From: JAYUHK01 sp043778415
GTDB taxonomy: Bacteria; Bacteroidota; Bacteroidia; Chitinophagales; Saprospiraceae
Assembly: GCA_043778415.1 (NCBI GenBank)
Contig: JAYWGG010000042.1
Coordinates: 1 to 9,041 of the forward strand
DNA: 9,041 bases
Reading direction: 5' to 3'
Both the position numbers and the translations under genes were made by a program. Position 1 is the stretch's first letter, and each line of letters starts with the position of its first letter. Below, in pieces: positions 1-6,173 of the stretch. The notes beneath the pieces were generated by a model that was not told where the DNA came from, did not search any database, and was given only the letters and a program-made list of their open reading frames with translations.

Positions 1-1
1 A

Positions 2-574
2 TTTTTGCACTACTTTTTGGCATCGCTCGTGGACTTGCAGCGCAACAGCAAGGACTACAAATTCGAGCAAGACGTTTATACGATTGTGGTGCTGACCGCA
101 CCTTATACGGTCAAAACGAAGACTGGCGAGCCGCTATTGGACGACGTTTTGGTGTCCAATTTGAACCCGCGCACGCTGCAAGACCAAGTAAGAGTGATGT
201 ATCCGCACCGACTTATCTTCCTCAATCCCAACCACTTATCGGCAGAAACGCCCGCCAGTATCAGGGATTGGTTGGAGTTTATTTACCAAAGTATCAAGAA
301 TCCAAAAGACCCTAAAATTAATTTGTCGAATCCGGGAATATACAAAGCGGCAGGTTTGGCGGACATCGAAAATATGCCCGAAAGCGTGTTGGAAGATGCC
401 AAAATAATGGAAATGACAAAAATTACACAAAAAATTTACGAAGAAAAAAGTAAGGCGGAAGGAATAAAAGAAGGTACAGTGAAAACCGCCGCTGCGCTCA
501 AAAAATTAGGTGTGAGCAACGAAATTATCCGCCAATCTACGGGGCTGACGGACGAAGAAATTGATAAATTGTGA
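2..574 (+). CDS. Rpn/PD-(D/E)XK nuclease-family transposase, 3' part (5' end outside window)
   Basis: The reading frame is open from the first base and starts outside the window; the first in-frame start-like codon (TTG at 5) lies within an ongoing helix and is not the true start. The visible 190 codons resemble the C-terminal half of the Rpn / PD-(D/E)XK nuclease family transposases common in Bacteroidota. They contain a beta-strand segment ending VYTIVVLTAPY, a GEPLLDDVLVSNLNPRTL stretch, an RLIFLNPNHL stretch followed by an IRDWLEFIYQSIKNP helix, then a charged EEKSKAEGIKEGT helix. The last ~25 residues (KKLGVSNEIIRQSTGLTDEEI) are the small helical tail typical of these proteins. Family members are DNA endonucleases linked to RecA-independent recombination. 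The catalytic PD-(D/E)XK residues should lie upstream, so activity cannot be judged. It ends with TGA and converges on mntH. Family assignment is from remembered sequence patterns. Confidence 0.72.
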   Translation, partial: FLHYFLASLVDLQRNSKDYKFEQDVYTIVVLTAPYTVKTKTGEPLLDDVLVSNLNPRTLQDQVRVMYPHRLIFLNPNHLSAETPASIRDWLEFIYQSIKNPKDPKINLSNPGIYKAAGLADIENMPESVLEDAKIMEMTKITQKIYEEKSKAEGIKEGTVKTAAALKKLGVSNEIIRQSTGLTDEEIDKL

Positions 575-615
575 CTTATGAATGCGTCCAAAATAAGCTA
601 CCAATTCCTTGTTTC

Positions 616-1950
616 TCAAAAAAACATTCCGAAAAGTAAATATATATTGAGTGAAATAATGATAGCGGTAATCACCCAAACTATGACTTTTAGAAAAAAT
701 TTATTGGCAAAATCGCCCATTTTTTCAGCGTCATTCGTAAAAAGTACCAACGGAACTATCGCAAAACTCAACTGCATAGACAAGACGACTTGACTCAACA
801 CTAATAAATTGCTCGTGCCTTTTTCGCCAAACCAAAGGGCGACGATGAAAGCAGGAACTATCGCAATCAGGCGAGTCACGAGCCGCCGAAGCCAGGGTTT
901 GAGTCGTATGTTGAGGAAACCCTCCATCACTATCTGACCCGCCAAAGTCCCCGTGAGCGTCGAGTTTTGACCCGAAGCCAACAGCGCGACCGCAAAAAAA
1001 GTGCTGGCGAGCGTAGTCCCCAAAAGCGGTGTAAGCAGTTGGTGAGCGTCCATTATGTCTGCCACTTCGCGGTGTCCAGTGCTGTGAAAAGTAGCGGCGG
1101 CAAGGATTAAAATAGCCGCATTGACAAAAAAAGCAATCAGCAGCGATGCGGTGCTGTCAATAGTAGCAAATTTAATCGCCATTTTTTTTCCTTCATTATT
1201 TCGCGGATAGTCGCGCGTCTGCACGATGCTCGAGTGAAGATATAGATTGTGCGGCATGACGGTCGCACCCAAAATCCCGATAGCAAGATAGAGCATTGTA
1301 GGGTTTGTCACGATGGCAGCTTGAGGAATCAGCCCTTGCAAAATCGGGAACAAGCCGGGCTGCGAGCGCAGCACATCGAAGCCAAAACACACGATGATGA
1401 CCACTATCAGCCCCGCCACGATGCTCTCAATGAGCCGAAATCCTTTTGACTGAAAGAACAAAATAATCAGCACGTCCAAAGCCGTAATCACGATGCCCCA
1501 AGTGAGTGGAATCCCAAAAAGTATGTTGAGCGCGATGGCGGAGCCGATGACTTCCGCCAAATCGCAGGCAGCAATCGCAACTTCGCAGAGTATCCAAAGC
1601 ACGAAATTAACGGCAGGAGGATAGTGGTCGCGGCAGGCTTGCGCCAAATCTCGCTCGGCTACGATGCCCAATTTGAGCGATAAATGCTGCAATATGATAG
1701 CGAAAATATTAGAAATCAGGACGACCGAAAGCAAAGCGTAGCCAAACTGCGCTCCTCCCGCAATATCCGTCGCCCAGTTGCCGGGGTCCATGTAGCCCAC
1801 TGCCACCATCAAGCCCGGACCCGTAAAAGCCCAGAGTTTTTTCCAAAAATTAGCAGTGTCTGGCACTCGGACAGACGCATGAACTTCGGGCAGCGACTGA
1901 GTCGTATTCACTTTCCGCCACCCTTTTTGAACGGTAGGTATCGTTTCCAT
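616..1950 (-). CDS. mntH: Nramp-family Mn(II)/divalent metal transporter MntH
   Basis: A 444-residue inner-membrane, proton-coupled divalent-metal importer (Mn2+, possibly Fe2+) of the Nramp family. The translation is strongly hydrophobic with about 11 membrane segments. Segment 1 carries the metal-site motif DPGN (residues 55-58) and segment 6 carries ATVMPHN (229-235). By analogy with solved Nramp structures, D55, N58, the A229 carbonyl and M232 are the metal ligands, and all are present. The GQNSTLTGTLAGQIVMEG block (327-344) is also diagnostic. The ATG at 1950 is preferred over an in-frame TTG at 1980, because the upstream codons add no family sequence and a perfect -7 box at 1975-1968 would put the transcript start downstream of that TTG. 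It stands alone, convergent with the Rpn gene and divergent from the PUR gene. The protein looks intact. Mn preference over Fe is inferred from the bacterial family. Confidence 0.95.
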   Translation of the reverse strand: METIPTVQKGWRKVNTTQSLPEVHASVRVPDTANFWKKLWAFTGPGLMVAVGYMDPGNWATDIAGGAQFGYALLSVVLISNIFAIILQHLSLKLGIVAERDLAQACRDHYPPAVNFVLWILCEVAIAACDLAEVIGSAIALNILFGIPLTWGIVITALDVLIILFFQSKGFRLIESIVAGLIVVIIVCFGFDVLRSQPGLFPILQGLIPQAAIVTNPTMLYLAIGILGATVMPHNLYLHSSIVQTRDYPRNNEGKKMAIKFATIDSTASLLIAFFVNAAILILAAATFHSTGHREVADIMDAHQLLTPLLGTTLASTFFAVALLASGQNSTLTGTLAGQIVMEGFLNIRLKPWLRRLVTRLIAIVPAFIVALWFGEKGTSNLLVLSQVVLSMQLSFAIVPLVLFTNDAEKMGDFANKFFLKVIVWVITAIIISLNIYLLFGMFF

Positions 1951-1965
1951 TGGCAGAATAATTTT

Positions 1966-1989
1966 CTCAAAATTAAACAATATTTTGAG
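1966..1989. promoter_or_regulatory. 24-bp inverted repeat over the mntH -7 box, candidate operator
   Basis: CTCAAAAT (1966-1973), an 8-base spacer, then ATTTTGAG (1982-1989) form a perfect 8+8 dyad. It covers the candidate -7 box of mntH. A repressor bound here would block polymerase, as expected for a metal-sensing regulator (MntR/DtxR or Fur type) controlling a metal importer. The regulator's identity is inferred; I do not match the dyad to a known box. Confidence 0.45.
1968..1975 (-). promoter_or_regulatory. candidate -7 box of the mntH promoter (TAATTTTG)
   Basis: Read on the minus strand this is TAATTTTG, a perfect match to the Bacteroidota primary-sigma -7 consensus TAnnTTTG. It ends 17 bases before the mntH ATG, implying a very short leader of about 10 bases. 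I see no clear -33 TTG at the expected 17-23-base distance, so the promoter is weak or depends on an activator. It lies inside the dyad at 1966-1989. Confidence 0.45.
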
Positions 1990-2088
1990 TATTGTAGTTT
2001 TTGTTCATTTAAAAAAACGAGTCTATAACGAATTTTGTCCGTCTTAACATCTAATTAACGTGTTTTTGGGTCTGTTCTTTGCTAAAAA

Positions 2089-2133
2089 TTGTATTATTTT
2101 TGTTATTTTTTTCTAAAAATAAAAATAATACAA
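2089..2133. repeat. 13-bp inverted repeat upstream of the PUR-family gene
   Basis: TTGTATTATTTTT (2089-2101) and AAAAATAATACAA (2121-2133) are perfect reverse complements separated by 19 bases. The right arm ends nine bases before the -7 box at 2143, so it covers the -33 region of the downstream gene. It could be an operator or an AT-only cruciform/hairpin. The composition is nearly pure A/T, which raises the chance of coincidence, but 13 consecutive pairs including the single G/C pair is still notable. Confidence 0.5.
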
Positions 2134-2142
2134 ATAAATATC

Positions 2143-2150
2143 TAATTTTG
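2143..2150 (+). promoter_or_regulatory. candidate -7 box for the DUF3276/PUR gene (TAATTTTG)
   Basis: TAATTTTG matches the Bacteroidota TAnnTTTG box exactly. It lies 43 bases before the GTG start, giving an expected leader of roughly 35 bases. No TTG sits 17-23 bases upstream; that position is instead occupied by the right arm of the inverted repeat at 2089-2133. Confidence 0.45.
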
Positions 2151-2193
2151 TAGTGTCAAATATTTTTTTGTAAAAATTTTACACTCTAAAAAC

Positions 2194-2625
2194 GTGGAGC
2201 AAGAAAAAAATCAACAGAGCGGAAAATTTGAAAGCGTTTTTTCTTCGCGGCTGCGAGCGGGAAAACGTAGGACTTATTTTTTCGACGTACACCGCACGCG
2301 GGGCGAAGACATGTACCTCGTGCTGACCGAAAGCACCAAACGCTTCGACAGCGATTTTTATGAAAGGCATAAAATTTTTCTTTACAAGGAAGACTTTAAC
2401 CGCTTCGTAGAAGAGCTGAACAACGTAGTCAATCACATCAAAACGGAGCTGATGCCAGACTACGATTACGACGAATTTACGCGCCGCAATGAAGAGTTTG
2501 AGGCGCGTCGGCGCGAAGAACAACAGCAAATGGAAGCGTCAAACAACGGCACTAAAAGTAGTCCCGACACGCCGCCAGCAACTCAAAAACCAAGCCCAAC
2601 GCAAGACGATGACATGAGTTGGTAA
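2194..2625 (+). CDS. DUF3276 / PUR-family DNA/RNA-binding protein
   Basis: A 143-residue cytoplasmic protein of the DUF3276 (PUR-alpha-like) family, typical of Bacteroidota and related to the spirochaete nucleic-acid-binding protein BpuR. The PUR fold covers about residues 15-87: RAGKRRTYFFDV (21-32), then YLVLTESTKRF (41-51) and HKIFLYKEDFNRFVEELNNV (59-78). These are the strand-strand-strand-helix signature of a single PUR repeat, which binds single-stranded DNA or RNA as a dimer. A charged, Arg/Glu-rich helix (about 95-113) follows, then a Ser/Thr/Pro/Gln-rich disordered tail ending DDDMSW. GTG is used as the start: the frame is closed at 2143-2145, no other start codon follows before it, and the next ATG (residue 40) would delete the first conserved strands. 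The gene is single, with its own promoter. Its cellular target is unknown. Confidence 0.88.
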   Translation: MEQEKNQQSGKFESVFSSRLRAGKRRTYFFDVHRTRGEDMYLVLTESTKRFDSDFYERHKIFLYKEDFNRFVEELNNVVNHIKTELMPDYDYDEFTRRNEEFEARRREEQQQMEASNNGTKSSPDTPPATQKPSPTQDDDMSW

Positions 2626-2838
2626 CATTCATTTGACGCTGCCCTACTGATAAAACCAAATTTTTCTGCCAATATTTTACCCGATTAGCGTCTGCCTTTG
2701 GGGGATACTTTTTGTGCCGCAACTTATCCAAAATCAAGGATATAAACCCGTCCACTTGGCAAATTTGAGTGGAAATGTGTACGTCATGCGAAAAGCTAAA
2801 ATTTTTAGTCGCGACTTCCATTTCCACTGTCGTGCGCT
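2626..2838. other. spacer between convergent genes, no confident gene
   Basis: This 213-base gap separates the PUR-family gene (plus) from the beta-mannosidase (minus). Its plus strand is open in one frame from 2654 to a TAA at 2846-2848, but only with a GTG (2714) or later start, and the peptide is unfamiliar. An opposite frame is open too. I see no supported gene here; a decayed gene fragment is possible. Its main structure is the inverted repeat at 2768-2828. Confidence 0.5.
2768..2828. repeat. 10-bp inverted repeat in the spacer between convergent genes
   Basis: AGTGGAAATG (2768-2777) and CATTTCCACT (2819-2828) are perfect reverse complements 41 bases apart. Between them lie two smaller palindromes, CTAAAA-T-TTTTAG (2795-2807) and GTCGCGAC (2808-2815), so the 61-base segment could fold into a branched structure. 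It sits just past the beta-mannosidase stop and between two convergent genes, where a bidirectional terminator is expected. No arm is followed by a strong T-run, so terminator function is uncertain. Confidence 0.4.
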
Positions 2839-5391
2839 TCAGCGGTAAGTATCTACGAGTGTTTTGAGTCGAAAAGCGGTGTTGGGTTCGTCCGTTTTTT
2901 CTTGTGTTTTGAAGAAAATAGTGGTCGAAGACTTGGGCAACAAATCAAAATAATTGTCCTCAAAATGTCCGTTCAAATCCGTTTCTAACTGAATATTTTT
3001 TGCCAAACGGTCTGTTTTTATCCGAATCAAATAGCCGCCTGCGGTCGCTTTTACGTCTTTTTCTATATTGACCAAAGGCAGCGTGAGGTCGCGTGGCGCA
3101 CCAAAAAAGAAGGTTTTTTCGCTCAAAATACTGCTGTCTATCGTATTGGTCAGCGCAATGTGTGCCACCACATCAAACCAAGACTTGCCACCGACCAAAT
3201 CCTCTACCGATTTTTCATACAACAAATGGCTGCTATTGGGCTGAATATCAACTACTTGTGACGAGTCTAACACCATATTTCCCGCAAAATCCATCAGCCG
3301 AAAGTGTAGTGTCGCCTGCTCCGTCACCAATCTGTCACTCACAACCTTTATTTTGAATTTTTTATCTTCGATATACGGCGCAAGCAAAGTCGGTGCATAG
3401 GATTTTTTTACGAAATAATGCATCGCTTTCCAGTTGCCATAATAATCCATACTCGACCACGACACGACGGGCCAGCAATCATTGAGCTGCCAATAAAGCG
3501 TCCCCATACAGTAAGGCATCGCCCGCCGTTGCGCCTCAATGCCGACTCTCATACCTTCAGCTTGCAGCAACTGACTGAGGTACAAGAAGCTCTCAAAATC
3601 CTTCGGCTCTCGATAATCTCGCTCCATATATTCGTTCACGAGGCTGTTGCCGCGCGGGTGTTTTTGGTGATTGAGCATAGCGTCGGAGTCTATTTTCCAG
3701 TCTTTGGGCTGCGCAAATTTTGCCACAGTCCGCCGCTCCGGAAAGGACTGAAAGCCGTATTCACTCATAAAACGTGGGATTTTTTCCTCCAAAATACTGA
3801 ACGGCTCTGCATCGTGCCACACGCCCCAGTAATGCGAATCTCCCTCCGTAGCACTTCGCGCGTCGCCCCGTCCGAAGCGCGGCGAGGACTCCCAGTAATC
3901 CACGCCGTTGGCATATTTTTTTACAATATTGGGCAATAAATTATTAAACAATGCTTGATAATCTTCCCAAACTTTGTTTTTTTGTGACGCTTTTTTGAAA
4001 CCCATTTGCCAACCCCAACGCTGCCAACCTTCATTATTTTCGTTATTGCCGCACCAAAGCGCAATGCAAGGGTGCGTCCGAAGACGTTTTACGTTCTCAA
4101 TAGCTTCGTTTTCAACATTTTTCATAAACGCTGCGTCGCCGGGATACATGGCGCATGCGAACATAAAATCTTGCCAAACTAAAATTCCTCTCCTGTCACA
4201 AATGTCATAAAAAATATCATTTTCATAGACACCGCCGCCCCAAACTCGAAGCATATTCATATTTGCCGCCGCCGCTTGCTCGATTACTTTTTCGTAGCTT
4301 TCGTCCGTCAGTCGGCTGTAAAAACTTTCCTGCGGAATATAATTTGCGCCTTTCATAAACACTGGAACGCCATTGAGTTTGAAGTAAAAAGTTTCGCCTT
4401 TGCCGTCTTTTTCGAGCATCAAATCAATCGTGCGAAGTCCAATATTTTTTTGCAAACTCCCCAAAACACGGTCACTAATTTTCAAATCCACCGCCCCTTG
4501 ATACATATTTTGTTTGCCCAACCCAACTGACCACCAGCGTCTGGGCTGCTGAATATCTGCATCTAAATTAAAATTATTAGTACCCGCCGAAAGCGTTATT
4601 TTTCTTTCAATGTCTTGATTATCAATGTGTAAGGTCAATAAAGCCTCTGTATTGGTAGCCGATTCGATAGCAATAGACGCGCGTACAGTCGCCAATCCAT
4701 CGTCCAAATGAAGTTGATGAAGATTGAACTCTACGAGTTTGGCTTCGTTCCATGCCCGAAATTCGATGGGTCGCCAGATGCCAAAAGTGACAAATCTCGG
4801 ACCCCAATCCCAGCCGTAGTGGTACTGCGCTTTGCGCGTCATCACTCGCTTTCCGCCGGGAAGTTCGTAGCCCAAAGTCGCCCACTTTTTACTTTCTATA
4901 CTATCGGGAGCCGTGAATTTGATGCGCAGTTCGTTGCTCGTGTTTTTCAGAAAACGCCTACAATCCACTTGCCAAGAGCGGAACATATTATCGGCAAGCA
5001 AGATGGATTTTCCGTTCAAAAAAACTTCTGCATAAGTGTCTAATCCCTTGAAATCCAGTTCGATATGAGAATTTAACAACACTTCTGTCGGTACGTCAAA
5101 ATAGGTTTTGTACTCCCAACTTTCACGTTCAATCCACTGTAATTTTTTCTCGTTGTCCCCGAAAAAAGGGTCTTCAATCATTTTTTGGCTCAACAAATCC
5201 GTATGCACACAGCCCGGCACTTTTGCGTCTGCCCATTTTTCTTTGCCCACTTGCCGAAACTGCCAACCAGAAAGCTCAAAATTCATCGGAGCTGCATCGA
5301 GGCGAATTTCGGGGCGAACCGCCTTCAAATACTGACAATTACTGAATAAAAACATAAAAAAGTAAAGTGTAAAATAATTTTTTTTGAACAT
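2839..5391 (-). CDS. exported GH2-family beta-mannosidase
   Basis: An 850-residue retaining exo-beta-mannosidase of glycoside hydrolase family 2, releasing mannose from the non-reducing end of beta-1,4-manno-oligosaccharides or the Man-beta-GlcNAc core of N-glycans. The layout follows the five-domain family plan: sugar-binding jelly roll (about 34-205, ending HYGWDWGPRF at 191-200), Ig-like domain (about 210-330), TIM barrel from FKLNGVPVFMKGANYIPQE (337-355), and C-terminal Ig/CBM-like domains. Catalytic residues are E451 (acid/base, in CGNNEN) and E544 (nucleophile, in SEYGFQSF), 93 residues apart. YWQLNDCWPVVSW (633-645) is another family signature. The ATG at 5391 is chosen because a Lys-Lys plus hydrophobic signal follows; upstream codons to a TTG at 5523 add nothing. 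C19 (LFSNC) gives a weak lipobox, so it is either a lipoprotein or periplasmic. No SusC/D genes are adjacent. Confidence 0.93.
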   Translation of the reverse strand: MFKKNYFTLYFFMFLFSNCQYLKAVRPEIRLDAAPMNFELSGWQFRQVGKEKWADAKVPGCVHTDLLSQKMIEDPFFGDNEKKLQWIERESWEYKTYFDVPTEVLLNSHIELDFKGLDTYAEVFLNGKSILLADNMFRSWQVDCRRFLKNTSNELRIKFTAPDSIESKKWATLGYELPGGKRVMTRKAQYHYGWDWGPRFVTFGIWRPIEFRAWNEAKLVEFNLHQLHLDDGLATVRASIAIESATNTEALLTLHIDNQDIERKITLSAGTNNFNLDADIQQPRRWWSVGLGKQNMYQGAVDLKISDRVLGSLQKNIGLRTIDLMLEKDGKGETFYFKLNGVPVFMKGANYIPQESFYSRLTDESYEKVIEQAAAANMNMLRVWGGGVYENDIFYDICDRRGILVWQDFMFACAMYPGDAAFMKNVENEAIENVKRLRTHPCIALWCGNNENNEGWQRWGWQMGFKKASQKNKVWEDYQALFNNLLPNIVKKYANGVDYWESSPRFGRGDARSATEGDSHYWGVWHDAEPFSILEEKIPRFMSEYGFQSFPERRTVAKFAQPKDWKIDSDAMLNHQKHPRGNSLVNEYMERDYREPKDFESFLYLSQLLQAEGMRVGIEAQRRAMPYCMGTLYWQLNDCWPVVSWSSMDYYGNWKAMHYFVKKSYAPTLLAPYIEDKKFKIKVVSDRLVTEQATLHFRLMDFAGNMVLDSSQVVDIQPNSSHLLYEKSVEDLVGGKSWFDVVAHIALTNTIDSSILSEKTFFFGAPRDLTLPLVNIEKDVKATAGGYLIRIKTDRLAKNIQLETDLNGHFEDNYFDLLPKSSTTIFFKTQEKTDEPNTAFRLKTLVDTYR

Positions 5392-5447
5392 AAATTCCAG
5401 TTTGAGTGCCTTGAAAAATAATTTTTTATGTACATTGGCAACAGTAA

Positions 5448-5455
5448 CAAAGATA
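5448..5455 (-). promoter_or_regulatory. candidate -7 box of the beta-mannosidase promoter (TATCTTTG)
   Basis: On the minus strand this reads TATCTTTG, an exact TAnnTTTG match, 56 bases before the mannosidase ATG. No -33 TTG is visible at the usual spacing. The palindrome ATAACGTTAT (5453-5462) overlaps its upstream edge and extends imperfectly over 5448-5467, so repressor binding here is plausible. Confidence 0.4.
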
Positions 5456-5462
5456 ACGTTAT
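5453..5462. promoter_or_regulatory. palindrome ATAACGTTAT, possible operator in the mannosidase/ribE divergent region
   Basis: A perfect 10-bp palindrome centred at 5457/5458. With mismatches it extends to a 20-base dyad (CAAAGATAAC/GTTATTTTGG), 16 of whose 20 positions are symmetric. It overlaps the minus-strand -7 box at 5448-5455. It is the only clear symmetric element in the 143 bases between the divergent mannosidase and riboflavin synthase genes. A regulatory role is inferred from position only. Confidence 0.3.
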
Positions 5463-5534
5463 TTTGGAGAAAAGTATTTTTTGAAAACAAAAAGTGACAA
5501 AGACTCGTTTTGAAGTTGTACAAAAAGTGAAAAA

Positions 5535-6137
5535 ATGTTTACAGGAATTATAGAAAAAAAAGGAATTGTGACAGGAGTAAAAAATGAAGGCAGCAACATT
5601 CATTTTATTATTTCATCTGATATTTCGTCCGAATTAAAGATTGACCAAAGTGTAGCGCACGACGGCGTATGCCTCACGGTAGTGGAAGTTGGCGCAGGCT
5701 GGCACCGCGTCACAGCCATCGAAGAAACCCTTTTTCGGAGCAATTTGAGCGGTTGGAAAGTCGGCGGGATTGTCAATTTAGAGCGCGCAATGTTGGCAAA
5801 CGCTCGCTTGGACGGTCACTTGGTGCAAGGTCATGTGGACACCACTGGCATCTGCACACAGGCAAAAACATTGGACGGAAGCTGGATTTTTTCTTTCCAA
5901 TATGCAGCTAATCCAGATTATTTGTTGGTGGACAAAGGAAGTGTTTGCATCAACGGTGTGAGCCTAACCGTCGTCAATCCGTCTTCCGACAAATTTTCGG
6001 TGGCGATTATTCCTTATACATTTGAGCATACCAATTTTCAGGAACTGAACATTGATTCGGTTGTTAATTTGGAGTTTGATATTGTCGGAAAATACATAGC
6101 ACGACATCTGAAAGCATATCAAAATTTTAACAAATAA
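5535..6137 (+). CDS. ribE: riboflavin synthase, alpha subunit
   Basis: A 200-residue cytoplasmic enzyme that catalyses dismutation of two 6,7-dimethyl-8-ribityllumazine molecules to riboflavin, the last step of vitamin B2 synthesis. It shows the duplicated lumazine-binding barrel: repeat one from MFTGIIEKKG (1-10) through DGVCLTVVEV (43-52) and NLERAMLANARLDGHLVQGHVD (81-102 region), repeat two with KGSVCINGVSLTVV (134-147), SVAIIPYTFEHTNF (155-168) and NLEFDIVGKYIARHL (178-192). Length is normal for the family. The N-terminal MFTGIIE fixes the ATG start. It is a single gene with no other rib genes nearby, divergent from the mannosidase. I see no FMN riboswitch in the 143-base upstream region and no exact TAnnTTTG box for it. 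Some genomes name this gene ribC or ribE; I use ribE. Confidence 0.96.
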   Translation: MFTGIIEKKGIVTGVKNEGSNIHFIISSDISSELKIDQSVAHDGVCLTVVEVGAGWHRVTAIEETLFRSNLSGWKVGGIVNLERAMLANARLDGHLVQGHVDTTGICTQAKTLDGSWIFSFQYAANPDYLLVDKGSVCINGVSLTVVNPSSDKFSVAIIPYTFEHTNFQELNIDSVVNLEFDIVGKYIARHLKAYQNFNK

Positions 6138-6143
6138 TCCTAT

Positions 6144-6173
6144 AATGTGACATTAACGTATTTTTGTCACATT
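6144..6173. terminator. bidirectional hairpin terminator between ribE and cutC
   Basis: AATGTGACA (6144-6152) and TGTCACATT (6165-6173) are perfect 9-bp reverse complements around a 12-base loop. The hairpin starts seven bases after the ribE stop and overlaps the cutC stop codon (6153-6155 lies in the loop). A short T-run follows in the plus direction (6172-6175), and the loop is T-rich. Its position between convergent genes fits a terminator for both; lack of a long U-tract leaves efficiency uncertain. Confidence 0.6.

Noticed and set aside
575..597. CTTAT/ATAAG 5-bp hairpin after the Rpn gene as a terminator
   Set aside because: Five A/T-rich pairs with a 13-base loop and no T-run is too weak to call.
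2552..2827. 91-codon minus-strand frame over the PUR gene's 3' end and the spacer
   Set aside because: Its last part is antisense to the PUR gene, the peptide is unfamiliar, and there is no promoter box for it.
3418..3939. 173-codon plus-strand open frame opposite the beta-mannosidase
   Set aside because: It lies wholly antisense to a well-conserved enzyme and encodes low-information His/Arg-rich sequence; it is a mirror of the real gene's codon use. Other antisense frames at 3093-3356, 3974-4210, 4276-4530, 4708-5043 and 5108-5335 are rejected for the same reason.
5392..5534. FMN riboswitch upstream of riboflavin synthase
   Set aside because: The region is short, AT-rich, and lacks the conserved G-rich RFN-element blocks.
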